From: an uncultured Collinsella sp.
GTDB taxonomy: Bacteria > Actinomycetota > Coriobacteriia > Coriobacteriales > Coriobacteriaceae
Direction: 5' to 3'
NCBI GenBank assembly: GCA_900543605.1
Contig: UQSK01000004.1
Location: 1-64,000 of the forward strand
DNA: 64,000 bases
Shown: positions 15,967 to 24,612 of the stretch, piece by piece
Position numbering within the stretch: the first letter of the stretch is position 1
Layout of the letters: each line of letters opens with the position of its first letter
Notes under the pieces: model-generated
Database searches by the model: none
Seen by the model: only the letters and a program-made list of their open reading frames with translations
Told to the model about the DNA's origin: nothing
Position numbers and translations under genes: made by a program

Positions 15967-17742
15967 ATGGAGCAACTCATCGCCATCATCGAAAAGGGCC
16001 AGCCCTTTTTCAACGCGATCGCCCGCAACAAGTACCTCAAGGCGATCCGCGACGGCTTTATCTCCGTCATCCCCATCATCATCTTCTCGTCCATCTTCTG
16101 CCTGGTAGCCTCGGTCCCCAACATCTGGGGTTTCTACTGGCCCGATGACATCAACAACGCCCTGTGGAAGTGCTACAACTACTCCATGGGCATCCTGGCC
16201 ATCGCCTGCGCCGCCACCACGGCCAAGCACTTCGCCGACGCTCAGAACCGCGATCTGCCCAAGAACAACCAGATCAACTTCATCTCGTGCATGTGCGCGG
16301 CCATCATCGGCTTCTTGCTCCTTTCGAGCGACACCATCGCCACGGACGCTGCCAGCGGTTTCAACACCACCTACCTTGGTTCCAAGGGCCTGCTGACCGC
16401 TTTCATCGCTGCGTTTGTGACCGGCATCATCTACAAGTTCTTCATTAAGCGCAACATCACCGTCAAGATGCCCGAGCAGGTTCCGCCCAACATCTCGCAG
16501 ACCTTTAAGGACATCATCCCCTTCTCCGTCTGCATCACCGTCTTTTGGGTTTTTGACATCGTCTTCCGCGCTGCTTTTGGCTTCTGCTTTGCCCAGGGTG
16601 TCATCCAGGTGTTCCAGCCCCTGTTCACCGCCGCCGATGGCTACATCGGCCTCGCTGTGATCTACGGCGCCATGAGCCTCTTCTGGTTCGTGGGCGTCCA
16701 CGGCCCCTCGATCGTCGAGCCCGCCATCGCCGCCGCTCTCGTTGCCAACATGACCGACAACCTGGCTGCGTTCCAGGCCGGCCAGCACGCTTCCGCTGTC
16801 CTGACCCAGGGTGCCCAGTACTTCGTCGTCTGCATGGGCGGCACCGGCGCCACGCTCGTCCTGGTCTTTATGTTCTGCTTCCTGGCCAAGTCTCAGGAGA
16901 TGCGCGCCGTCGGTAAGGCCGCCATCGTCCCCGTCTGCTTTGCCGTCAACGAGCCGCTGCTGTTCGCCGCACCCATCGTGCTCAACCCCGTCTTCTTTGT
17001 CCCGTTTGTCTTTGCCCCGATCGCCAACATCTGGATCCTCAAGATCTTTATCGACTTCTTGGGCATGAACGGCTTTATGTACACCCTGCCTTGGACCGTC
17101 CCCGGCCCCATCGGCACCATCATGGGCCTGGGCTTCCAGCCGCTCGCTTTTGTGATGCTCGCCCTTATCCTGGTCGTCGACTTCGTTCTGTACTACCCGT
17201 TCTTCCGTGCCTATGACGCCCAGAAGTGCGCCGAGGAGGCCGAGATCTCCCAGGAGGAGCTCGCCGCCAAGAACGCCGAGAAGGCCGCCAAGCTCAACGA
17301 TGCCTTCCAGGGCAAGGCTGACGCCAAGAGCGTTGCCGCCGGCGCTGCTGCCGAGGCCGTGAAGGCCGACTCCCCCGCCGCTTCCGCAGCACCCGCTGCC
17401 GAGACAACGACCGCCAGCGACCTCAACGGCAAGCGCGTGCTCGTGCTCTGCCAGGGCGGCGGAACCTCGGGCCTGCTCGCCAACGCGCTGGCCAAGGCCG
17501 CCAAGGAGCGCGGCATTAACCTCGAGACCGCTGCCGAGGCCTATGGCAACCACGTGGACATGCTCCCCGACTTTGACCTGGTCGTCCTGGCCCCGCAGGC
17601 CGCAAGCTACCTGGCCGACCTGCAGAAGGACTGTGAGCGCGTGGGCAACAAGTGCGTCGCCTGCCGTGGCAAGCAGTACATCGAGCTCTCCCAGAACGGC
17701 GACAAGTCTCTCGCCTTCGTGAGTGAGCAACTTTCGAAGTAA
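15967..17742 (+). CDS. lacE: PTS lactose-type EIICB, copy 1
   Basis: This 591-residue inner-membrane permease imports a beta-galactoside or related disaccharide and phosphorylates it. The EIIC domain (about 1-420) has repeated hydrophobic helices and the family motifs FVGVHGPSIVEP and FAVNEPLLFAAPIVLNP. An Ala/Glu-rich linker (about 425-480) leads to EIIB (about 483-591) with phosphocysteine Cys495 in VLCQGGGTSGLL. AGGAGCATTGC precedes the start. It is in an operon with a 6-phospho-beta-galactosidase 66 bp downstream. It depends on a separate EIIA, probably the LacF protein. The lactose assignment is supported by the LacG-like partner. Other beta-galactosides are possible. Confidence 0.9.
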   Translation: MEQLIAIIEKGQPFFNAIARNKYLKAIRDGFISVIPIIIFSSIFCLVASVPNIWGFYWPDDINNALWKCYNYSMGILAIACAATTAKHFADAQNRDLPKNNQINFISCMCAAIIGFLLLSSDTIATDAASGFNTTYLGSKGLLTAFIAAFVTGIIYKFFIKRNITVKMPEQVPPNISQTFKDIIPFSVCITVFWVFDIVFRAAFGFCFAQGVIQVFQPLFTAADGYIGLAVIYGAMSLFWFVGVHGPSIVEPAIAAALVANMTDNLAAFQAGQHASAVLTQGAQYFVVCMGGTGATLVLVFMFCFLAKSQEMRAVGKAAIVPVCFAVNEPLLFAAPIVLNPVFFVPFVFAPIANIWILKIFIDFLGMNGFMYTLPWTVPGPIGTIMGLGFQPLAFVMLALILVVDFVLYYPFFRAYDAQKCAEEAEISQEELAAKNAEKAAKLNDAFQGKADAKSVAAGAAAEAVKADSPAASAAPAAETTTASDLNGKRVLVLCQGGGTSGLLANALAKAAKERGINLETAAEAYGNHVDMLPDFDLVVLAPQAASYLADLQKDCERVGNKCVACRGKQYIELSQNGDKSLAFVSEQLSK

Positions 17743-17752
17743 GTAACGCCCA

Positions 17753-17784
17753 GGGCCAGCCGACCATCCAAGACCGGCTGGCCC
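17753..17784 (+). terminator. Intra-operon hairpin between lacE and the 6-phospho-beta-galactosidase gene
   Basis: A 10-bp GC stem GGGCCAGCCG/CGGCTGGCCC lies between the two genes, without a strong U run. It more likely attenuates transcription or stabilises the lacE mRNA than ends it completely. Confidence 0.55.
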
Positions 17785-17808
17785 TTCGATTTAGACGATT
17801 GGATCATC

Positions 17809-19248
17809 ATGTCCGTTAATCCTGCTAGCGTCACCAACCCGCCCGCGCAGTTTCCCGAGGACTTTGTCTTTGGCGGCGCCACCGCTGCCTACCAGGTAGA
17901 GGGCGAGACCCGCACTCACGGTAAGGGCAAGGTTGCCTGGGACGACTTTCTGGAGGCCCAGGGGCGCTTCTCCCCCGATCCCGCTTCGGACTTCTACAAC
18001 CAGTACCCCGTCGACCTGGAGCTGTGCGAGGAGTTCGGCATCAACGGCATTCGCCTCTCCATCGCCTGGAGCCGCATCTTCCCCAACGGCACCGGCGAAA
18101 TCAACCCCGAGGGCGTCCAGTTCTACCACGATCTCTTCGCCGAGTGCCACAAGCACCACGTTGAGCCGTTCGTCACGCTGCATCACTTTGACACGCCGCT
18201 TCCCCTCTTTGAGAAGGGCGACTTCCTCAACCGCGAGACCATCGACGCCTTTGTGGACTTTGCCACCTTCTGCTTTAAGGAGTACGCCGACCAGGTGACC
18301 TACTGGTTCACCTTTAACGAGATCTGGGCCGACGCCTCCAACACCTACATCGAGGGCACCTTCCCCGGTGGCGTCAAGGCGCATCTGGCCGAGGCCTTCC
18401 AGTGCGAGCACAACATGATGCTCGCCCACGCCAAGGCCGTGCTGGCCTTCCACAACGGCGGCTTTAAGGGCAAAATCGGCGTCATCCAGTCGCTGGAGTT
18501 TAAGTACCCGCTCAACGAGAACGACCCCGCCGACATCAAAGCCGCCAACAACGAGCACGTGCTGCAAAACCAGTTTTTGCTCGACGCGACGTTCCGCGGC
18601 GAGTATGCCCCCGACACCCTCGAGTGCGCCAACCGCCTGGCTGCCGTCTCGGGCGGCACCATCGAGATCTTGGACGAGGACCTCGAAATTATGCGCGAGG
18701 CAGCGCTCTACAACGACTACCTGGGTGTCAACAACTACCAGTGCCGCTTCCTCAAGGCTTACGACGGCGAGAACGACCTGCACCACAACGGTACGGGCGA
18801 GAAGGGCACCGGCCGCTGGCGCGTCAAGGGTATTGGCGAGCATGTGAACAAGCCTGGCATCCCCACCACCGACTGGGACTGGATTATCTATCCCGAGGGT
18901 CTGTTCGATCTGCTCGTCTACATTAAGCAGCGCTACCCCAACTACAAGCAGATCTTCATTACCGAAAACGGCATGGGCTACAAGGACCCCTACAAGGACG
19001 GTTTTGTGGACGACCAGCCGCGCATCGACTACATCGAGCAGCACCTGCGCTGGCTGCTCAAGGCCATGGAGGTGGGCGTCAACGTGGGCGGCTACTTCTT
19101 GTGGAGCCTGCAGGATCAGTTCTCCTGGACCAACGGATACAACAAGCGCTATGGCTTCTTCTACGTTGACTTTGAAACCCAGAAGCGCACGCCCAAGGCA
19201 AGCGCCTACTGGTACAAGCACGTGGCGCAGACCCGTCGTCTGGACTAG
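17809..19248 (+). CDS. lacG: 6-phospho-beta-galactosidase (GH1), copy 1
   Basis: This 479-residue GH1 beta/alpha barrel hydrolyses phosphorylated beta-galactosides from the PTS, for example lactose-6-phosphate to galactose-6-phosphate and glucose. The acid/base is Glu171 in TFNEI and the nucleophile Glu386 in ITENGMG. The 6-phosphate-binding segment SWTNGYNKRYGFFYVDFE near the C-terminus has the Ser, Lys and Tyr used by LacG-type enzymes. The start ATG 17809 has only a weak site (GGATC), so translation may be modest. Galactose-6-phosphate would enter the LacAB isomerase. The protein is close to the copy at 22741. Confidence 0.92.
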   Translation: MSVNPASVTNPPAQFPEDFVFGGATAAYQVEGETRTHGKGKVAWDDFLEAQGRFSPDPASDFYNQYPVDLELCEEFGINGIRLSIAWSRIFPNGTGEINPEGVQFYHDLFAECHKHHVEPFVTLHHFDTPLPLFEKGDFLNRETIDAFVDFATFCFKEYADQVTYWFTFNEIWADASNTYIEGTFPGGVKAHLAEAFQCEHNMMLAHAKAVLAFHNGGFKGKIGVIQSLEFKYPLNENDPADIKAANNEHVLQNQFLLDATFRGEYAPDTLECANRLAAVSGGTIEILDEDLEIMREAALYNDYLGVNNYQCRFLKAYDGENDLHHNGTGEKGTGRWRVKGIGEHVNKPGIPTTDWDWIIYPEGLFDLLVYIKQRYPNYKQIFITENGMGYKDPYKDGFVDDQPRIDYIEQHLRWLLKAMEVGVNVGGYFLWSLQDQFSWTNGYNKRYGFFYVDFETQKRTPKASAYWYKHVAQTRRLD

Positions 19249-19301
19249 TGGCTTGCGACTAGCGGGATTGCCCCGCTCACACAACCTGTCCCCATTTCTC
19301 A

Positions 19302-19345
19302 GCCGGGGGCGGCACGTCACACGGCGCGCTGCCCCCGGCCCTTTT
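19302..19345 (+). terminator. Terminator after lacG copy 1
   Basis: GCCGGGGGC (19302-19310) pairs with GCCCCCGGC (19331-19339) around a long loop that can pair further, and TTTT follows at 19342. It ends the lacEG operon. Confidence 0.75.
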
Positions 19346-19361
19346 GTGCAGGTCGAAAGCC

Positions 19362-19587
19362 GTTTATCTCAATCTGTAATATCTAGCCGAGTTTTTCGGT
19401 CCTAGCTGTTACAGATTAAGACAAACCGGGGAGGCCGGGTCGAATTGTCTAAATCTGTAACACTAGAACCGGTTTTGGACGTCTAGTTGTTACAAATTGA
19501 GATAAACGCACAGGACAATCCTCTCAATCTCGATCTGTAACATCTAGCCGAGTATTTCGGCCCTAACTGTTACAAGTTGAGATGAAC
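19362..19587. repeat. Cluster A: three tandem palindromic repeats of about 62 bp
   Basis: Units lie at 19362-19426, 19445-19507 and about 19526-19587, with starts about 82 bp apart and unrelated short spacers. Each has outer arms of the type TCTCAATCTGTAACA and TGTTACAGATTGAGA and an inner CCGA-loop-TCGG. The same family forms cluster B (24251-24475) and cluster C (30286-30427). The cluster fills the gap between the lacG copy 1 terminator and the 3' end of a LacI gene. Confidence 0.9.
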
Positions 19588-19600
19588 GAGCCGAGCACGT

Positions 19601-20611
19601 CTACGCCCGCAGATCCTTCACGCTGGAACGCTCGACCAGCACGCCCGAGACGAGCGTACGGCTTCTGGAACTCGGGGCTTCCAGACCTGCGACGACCTCA
19701 TTGAGCGCACGGATGCCCAGCTCGCGGTGGCGAAACTTCACCGACGTCAGAATCGAGTTGGGAATCGTCTTATAGAGCTCATCGTCGAAGCCGATCACGG
19801 ACACATCATTGGGCACACTGAGCCCTTTGTCACGTAGAGCCATCATCACGCCGTTTGCCATGCAGTCGTTAGCAGCGAGGACCGCCGTGCAATCGGGCTT
19901 ATCGGCAAGCACAAGGCCCGCGGCATAGCCACTATCCGCATTCCAATCGCCTTGCAGAGGCTCGGGCGGCTCAATGCCACGCGCCTCGAGTGCCGCACGC
20001 CAACCTTTCATACGGCACTGGCTCGACAACGACTCTTTCTTACCAGAGACGAAGTACACGTTTTTATGCCCGTGGTTCAAGAAGTACTCGCACGCCATGC
20101 GCGCGCCGCCCTCTTGGTCGTCACTGACGGTGGAGCAGGTAGGATGTTCCATCGGTGTGATAATCACCGTCTTGAGGTCTTTCGGCGCCTCAAAGGTATC
20201 AAAGTCATCGACCATCTGACGCAGGTTGAAGATCATGCCATCAACAGGTAGCCGCGACATCCTGCGCGCCGCATCGGCAAGGGTCATCTTCTCCGCTGCG
20301 CACTTCTTAATCATCGTGAGCGCAAAGCCGCGTTCTTCGGCGGCATCGGCGATACCGTCAATCATGTCCACGGCACCGCCCGACAAGTGGAACATCACCA
20401 CGCCGATGCACCCGTAACGGCCCAACTTGAGTGAACGCGCGGCAAAGTTGGCTCGAAACCCGAGCGCCTCCATGGCCGAATGAACCTTATCGCGTGTCGA
20501 CTCTCGCACGCTATCGGGCTCGTTGATCACGCGCGACACCGTCTTGAGAGAAACGCCCGCGGCAATCGCCACATCGTTCATCGAGACGTTTTTCTTGTCC
20601 ATCGTTGCCAC
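19601..20611 (-). CDS. LacI-family regulator, divergent from EIICB copy 2
   Basis: This 336-residue LacI-type regulator has its HTH at VSMNDVAIAAGVSLKTVSRV, hinge ALGFRANFAARSLKLG and a sensor domain with VIGFDDELYKTIPN. The start is uncertain. GTG 20611 has GGAG five bases upstream, while ATG 20602 (three codons on) has GGAG too far away. The longer reading to 20689 is not supported. It is divergent from the second EIICB and 6-phospho-beta-galactosidase pair, with a perfect 24-bp palindrome between. The effector is unknown. It is related to the other two LacI proteins of this window and shares their sensor-domain phrases. Confidence 0.88.
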   Translation of the reverse strand: MATMDKKNVSMNDVAIAAGVSLKTVSRVINEPDSVRESTRDKVHSAMEALGFRANFAARSLKLGRYGCIGVVMFHLSGGAVDMIDGIADAAEERGFALTMIKKCAAEKMTLADAARRMSRLPVDGMIFNLRQMVDDFDTFEAPKDLKTVIITPMEHPTCSTVSDDQEGGARMACEYFLNHGHKNVYFVSGKKESLSSQCRMKGWRAALEARGIEPPEPLQGDWNADSGYAAGLVLADKPDCTAVLAANDCMANGVMMALRDKGLSVPNDVSVIGFDDELYKTIPNSILTSVKFRHRELGIRALNEVVAGLEAPSSRSRTLVSGVLVERSSVKDLRA

Positions 20612-20684
20612 TGCTTCTCCACTCGGTTCTCTATCGCTTGTTTTTTGCGTTCTAGCATACACTACCTGCCTGACTGATAAATCA

Positions 20685-20785
20685 ACCATTCACCGGACAA
20701 TATCGACCGCTCGCCCGTATATCCTTGTTGCTCTTCCAGAAATGTCTTACGTTGTCATTAACGAAATGACAACGTTGTCATTTCG
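20685..20785. promoter_or_regulatory. EIICB copy 2 operator: perfect 24-bp palindrome with overlapping half sites
   Basis: A perfect 24-bp palindrome with half CGAAATGACAAC lies at 20762-20785. An extra half site GTTGTCATT at 20751-20759 pairs with AATGACAAC, so two overlapping inverted repeats share one arm. The CG centre suits a LacI-type protein. ACCATTCACCG at 20685-20695 is a one-mismatch copy of the shared sugar-promoter motif. Confidence 0.7.
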
Positions 20786-20886
20786 CAATGCCTTCCTTAA
20801 GCAGGAAGGCTTCCGGGCAGTCCTGACCATCCATCGACGACCAGTTACATCCACATGCATCGCGCATCAAGTAGCAAAGGAGCTCT

Positions 20887-22665
20887 ATGGACGCCATCGT
20901 AAAGATGCTCGAGAAGCATCAACCGTTCTTTGAGAAGATCTCGAGGAACGTCTACCTCCAGGCCATCAAGGACGGATTCCTTGGGTGCATGCCCATCGTC
21001 CTTACCTCTTCGATCTTTCTGCTGATCGCCACGCTTCCCGGCGTAGTTGGCATTACGCTGCCCCAGCCGCTCATCGACTGGTGCAACAAGCTGTATAACT
21101 TCACCATGGGCGTCATGGGCATCATGGTTGCCGGCACCACCGCCAAGAACTTTACGGCTTCCATGAACCGTCGCATGCCCGCTGGCAAAGTGCTCAACGA
21201 CGGCTCCACCATGGTGGCCGCCCAGTGCAGCATGCTGCTGCTCGCTGTTACGCAGTTCACCACCAAGCTCGACGGCTCCGAGCTTTCGGTCTTCGACTGC
21301 ACCAGCATGGGTACGCGCGGTCTGTTCTCGGCCTATATCGCCGCGTTCATTACCGTTTGGGTCTATAAGTTCTGTGTCTCGCGCGATCTGACCATTAAGC
21401 TGCCCAAGGAGGTCCCGGGCGCCATCGCTCAGAACTTCCGCGACATTATCCCCTTTGGCGGCGCCGTCATCACCTGCGGCATCATCGATGTCGTCGTGCG
21501 TAACCTCATGGGCGTTCCGTTCTCCGAGCTGCTTATCAAACTGCTCTCCCCGCTCTTTACCGCTGCAGAAACCTATCCTGGCCTTATCCTTATCCAGGCG
21601 GCCACCGCGTTCTTCTGGTTCATCGGCGTCCACGGCCCCTCGATCGTCCAGCCGGGCATCGACCCCATCCGTCTTGCCAACCAGGCTGAGAACCTGCAGG
21701 TTCTGCTGGCCGGTGGTCACCCCGCCCATTCCCTCACCTTTAACATGTCGCTCGTGGGTGAGTTCGGCGGCACCGGCGCCACGTTCATCGTGCCGCTTCT
21801 GCTGATTCTCTTTATGAAGTCCAAGCAGCTCAAAGCCGTCGGTAAGGCCTCGATTGTTCCTGTTGCCTTCGCCGTCAACGAACCGCTGCTCTTTGGCGCG
21901 CCGATGATCCTTAACCCCTACATGCTCGTCCCCTTTGTTGCCGCCGGCTGCGTCAACGTAAGTGTTGCCAAGTTCTTTATCGATAACGTGGGCATGAACG
22001 GCTTCTCCTTCGTGGTGCCTTGGGCCACCCCCGCCCCCATCGGCATTTTCATCACCACGAACTTCCAGCTTATCGCTCTGGTGTTTGTCGCGATCATTAT
22101 CTTGCTGGACGCCATCATCTACCTGCCGTTCTTGAAGGCGTACGATAAGCTGCTCTGCGACCAGGAGGCCGAGCGCGCCGCCGAGCTGGGTCTCGAGTCC
22201 GATGGTGCCGCTTCCATCGCCGCCAACGCCTCTGCGCCCGCTGTCGAGCAGGCCACCGCTTCCGTCGAGACGACCGTTGCCGCCGCCGACAGCAAGCCTG
22301 TCGCCGATCAGCCCGAGCCCGCCGCCGACGCATCCGCCAAGAAGGATGTCGATGGCCTGAAGGTCCTCGTCCTGTGCGCCGGCGCCGGCACCTCTGCCAT
22401 GCTTGCCAACGCCATCAAGGAAGGTGCCGCGCAGACCGGAGAGAATATTGCTTCCTCCGCAGGCGCCTATGGCCAGCACACTGCCATCATGGATCAGTAC
22501 GACGTTATCGTGCTTGCCCCGCAGGTTCGTAGCTACTACAACGACATGAAGGCCGACACCGATCGCCTGGGCATTAAGCTGCTCGCTCCGCGCGGTAAGG
22601 AATATATCGACCTCACCCGCGACCCCGCCGGCGCCATCAAGTGGCTCCGCGAGAACCTCGACTAG
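20887..22665 (+). CDS. PTS lactose-type EIICB, copy 2
   Basis: This 592-residue paralogue of the permease at 15967 has the same layout: EIIC about 1-420 (FIGVHGPSIVQPGID, FAVNEPLLFGAPMILNP), an Ala-rich linker about 430-485, and EIIB with Cys497 in VLCAGAGTSAML. AAAGGAGCTCT precedes the start. It is co-transcribed with the 6-phospho-beta-galactosidase gene 75 bp on and divergent from its own LacI regulator. The substrate probably differs from that of copy 1, since regulator, permease and glycosidase are all duplicated and diverged. It has no EIIA of its own. Confidence 0.88.
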   Translation: MDAIVKMLEKHQPFFEKISRNVYLQAIKDGFLGCMPIVLTSSIFLLIATLPGVVGITLPQPLIDWCNKLYNFTMGVMGIMVAGTTAKNFTASMNRRMPAGKVLNDGSTMVAAQCSMLLLAVTQFTTKLDGSELSVFDCTSMGTRGLFSAYIAAFITVWVYKFCVSRDLTIKLPKEVPGAIAQNFRDIIPFGGAVITCGIIDVVVRNLMGVPFSELLIKLLSPLFTAAETYPGLILIQAATAFFWFIGVHGPSIVQPGIDPIRLANQAENLQVLLAGGHPAHSLTFNMSLVGEFGGTGATFIVPLLLILFMKSKQLKAVGKASIVPVAFAVNEPLLFGAPMILNPYMLVPFVAAGCVNVSVAKFFIDNVGMNGFSFVVPWATPAPIGIFITTNFQLIALVFVAIIILLDAIIYLPFLKAYDKLLCDQEAERAAELGLESDGAASIAANASAPAVEQATASVETTVAAADSKPVADQPEPAADASAKKDVDGLKVLVLCAGAGTSAMLANAIKEGAAQTGENIASSAGAYGQHTAIMDQYDVIVLAPQVRSYYNDMKADTDRLGIKLLAPRGKEYIDLTRDPAGAIKWLRENLD

Positions 22666-22680
22666 GTTCCTCCCTCTGTT

Positions 22681-22707
22681 GGTGCCCGGATCCCCAGTTC
22701 GGGCACC
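22681..22707 (+). terminator. Intra-operon hairpin after EIICB copy 2
   Basis: GGTGCCCG pairs with CGGGCACC around an 11-base loop. There is no U run, so it is probably an attenuator or mRNA stabiliser. The counterpart after copy 1 is at 17753. Confidence 0.5.
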
Positions 22708-22740
22708 CTCCCTATTCGAATCCCACAGAAAGGATGACTC

Positions 22741-24162
22741 ATGACCAACCCCATGCAGTTCCCCGACGGCTTTGTGTTTGGCGGCGCCACCGCTGCTTAC
22801 CAGGTTGAGGGCGAGACCCGTACGCACGGCAAGGGCAAAGTGCCCTGGGACGATTTCCTGGCTGCTCAGGGTCGCTTCTCCCCCGATCCCGCAAGCGATT
22901 TCTACAACAAGTACCCGGTCGATATCGACCTGTGCCAGCGCTTCGGCATCAACGGCATTCGCGTCTCCATCGCTTGGAGCCGTATCTTCCCCAGTGGCAC
23001 CGGCGAGATTAACCCCGAGGGTGTCGCTTTCTATCACGAGCTTTTCGCCACCTGCAATAAAGCCGGCGTTATCCCCTATGTCACGCTCGATCACTTCGAT
23101 ACGCCCGAGGCCTTTTACCAGAACGGCGGCGAGGGCTTCCTGACGCGCACGACGATCGACGCCTTTGCCGAGTACGCCAAGTTCTGCTTTGCCGAGTTCA
23201 CCGAGGTCAAGCACTGGTTTACCTTTAACGAGATTCCCGCGACCGCCGAGGGCAGCTTTATCGTCGGCAACTGGCCGCACGGCGAGAAGTATCGCCTGGA
23301 CAAGGCCTTCCAGCTCATGCACAACATGATGGTGGCCCATGCCAAGGCTGTCGTCGCCTTCCATGAGGGCGGCTTTGAGGGCGAGATCGGCATTGTCCAG
23401 AACCTGGAGCCCAAGTATCCCCTCGACCCCAACAACGCCGCCGACTGCGAGGCCGCCCGCATGGCCGATGTCATCAACAACCGGTGGGTACTCGACGCCA
23501 CCTTCCGCGGCCACTATGCAGCCGACACCATGGAGGCTGCGACCAAGCTGGCCCATATCGCCGGCGGCGAGCTCGACGTCCGCGACGAGGACATCGCCGC
23601 GCTGACCGCCGCGCTCCCCTACAACGATTGCCTGGGCGTCAACACCTACAAGTGCCAGTTCCTGCGTGCCGCCGAGGGCGAAAACGACATCAACCACAAT
23701 GGCACCGGCGACAAGGGCTCCTCGCGCTGGTTCCTCAAGGGCGTGGGCGAGTCATGCGTGCGCGAAGGCGTACCCACCACCGATTGGGACTGGATTATCT
23801 ATCCCGAGGGCCTCTACGACCTGCTGCTCCGCATTAAGAACGATTACCCCAACTACAAGAAGATCTACATCACCGAGAACGGCATGGGCTATAAGGACGA
23901 CTTTGAGGACGGCTTTATCGACGACGCCCCTCGCATCGACTACATGCGTCAGCATCTCGCATGGATCCTCAAGGCAATCGACGGCGGCGTGAACGTCGAC
24001 GGTTACTTTGTGTGGTCGCTGCAGGACCAGTTCTCCTGGACCAACGGCTATAACAAGCGCTATGGCCTGTTCTACATCGACTTTGAGACCCAGAAGCGCT
24101 ATCCCAAGGCGAGCGCGTACTGGTACAAGAACGTTGCGGAGACCGGCCTGCTCATGGCCTAG
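22741..24162 (+). CDS. 6-phospho-beta-galactosidase/6-phospho-beta-glycosidase (GH1), copy 2
   Basis: This 473-residue GH1 enzyme has acid/base Glu164 (TFNEI) and nucleophile Glu379 (ITENGMG). The same LacG-type phosphate-binding segment (SWTNGYNKRYGLFYIDFE) is present, so 6-phospho-beta-galactosidase is the best call. AGAAAGGATGACTC precedes ATG 22741. The loop after the beta-4 region differs from copy 1 (WPHGEKYRLDKAF where copy 1 has FPGGVKAHLAEAF), which is where substrate preference could change. It ends the second module and is followed by a very strong terminator. Confidence 0.9.
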   Translation: MTNPMQFPDGFVFGGATAAYQVEGETRTHGKGKVPWDDFLAAQGRFSPDPASDFYNKYPVDIDLCQRFGINGIRVSIAWSRIFPSGTGEINPEGVAFYHELFATCNKAGVIPYVTLDHFDTPEAFYQNGGEGFLTRTTIDAFAEYAKFCFAEFTEVKHWFTFNEIPATAEGSFIVGNWPHGEKYRLDKAFQLMHNMMVAHAKAVVAFHEGGFEGEIGIVQNLEPKYPLDPNNAADCEAARMADVINNRWVLDATFRGHYAADTMEAATKLAHIAGGELDVRDEDIAALTAALPYNDCLGVNTYKCQFLRAAEGENDINHNGTGDKGSSRWFLKGVGESCVREGVPTTDWDWIIYPEGLYDLLLRIKNDYPNYKKIYITENGMGYKDDFEDGFIDDAPRIDYMRQHLAWILKAIDGGVNVDGYFVWSLQDQFSWTNGYNKRYGLFYIDFETQKRYPKASAYWYKNVAETGLLMA

Positions 24163-24184
24163 TTTCCGCCGCATAACCCCTGTC

Positions 24185-24227
24185 GGCCGCATGCGAATCC
24201 CTCCACGGATTCGCATGCGGCCTTTTT
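24185..24227 (+). terminator. Strong terminator after 6-phospho-beta-galactosidase copy 2
   Basis: A perfect 16-bp stem (24185-24200 with 24207-24222), loop CTCCAC, then TTTTTG. Confidence 0.92.
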
Positions 24228-24250
24228 GTTTTGGTGAGCCCGTGCGGTCC

Positions 24251-24475
24251 GTTTATCTCGATTTGTAACATCTAGCAGGGATTTTCAATCCTAACTGTTA
24301 TAGATTTAGACGAACGAGCAACCAGGGCTAAAAGATCTTAATCTGTAACACGTAGCCCACTTTCGACCGTCTAACTGTTACAGATCGAGACAAACGTTCG
24401 AACCAATCCAAACAATCTCAATCTGTAACGTTTGGCCGAGTTTTTCGGTCCCAACCGTTACTGATTGAGACAATT
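24251..24475. repeat. Cluster B: three tandem palindromic repeats of about 62 bp
   Basis: Units at 24251-24316, 24334-24395 and 24413-24475 have starts 79-83 bp apart. They match cluster A in the outer arms (ATCTGTAACA with TGTTACAGAT) and the central loop pattern. The second unit keeps its arms in a changed form (one arm CTTAATC, the other GATCGAG). The cluster lies between the copy 2 terminator and the Fic promoter. Confidence 0.9.
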
Positions 24476-24529
24476 GGATAGTCAAATCCGCGCTTTCCAA
24501 GCAGCTGTGAAGCGCGCCTCTTTCCTTGT

Positions 24530-24608
24530 TTTCAGTATCACGAACATACTTTCGGTATCATTTCATGTTATTATGATACCGAAAGTATGTTCGTGATACT
24601 GAAAGGAG
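24530..24608. promoter_or_regulatory. Perfect 32-bp inverted repeat over the Fic promoter and ribosome binding site
   Basis: The arms 24530-24561 and 24573-24604 are exact reverse complements separated by 11 bases. Each arm holds two half sites of the type TTTCRGTATC, giving four in all. The right arm runs into AAAGGAG (24602-24608), the ribosome binding site of the Fic gene at 24613. It can therefore act as a repressor operator on DNA or fold in RNA to hide the ribosome binding site. The Fic protein carries its own C-terminal DNA-binding-type domain. Confidence 0.8.
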
Positions 24609-24612
24609 CCAT

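Noticed and set aside
15898..17730. A 610-codon minus-strand frame opposite lacE copy 1
   Set aside because: It is a shadow of a well-supported EIICB gene caused by GC-rich codons. It has no recognisable domains.
19362..19587. CRISPR array
   Set aside because: Spacing looks array-like, but the repeats are about 62 bp, fully palindromic and variable, spacers are under 20 bp, and no cas genes occur in the window.
20845..23697. A 950-codon open frame on the minus strand opposite EIICB copy 2 and its glycosidase
   Set aside because: It has no ribosome binding site, no family motif and low-quality composition. It is the antisense of two clear GC-rich genes.
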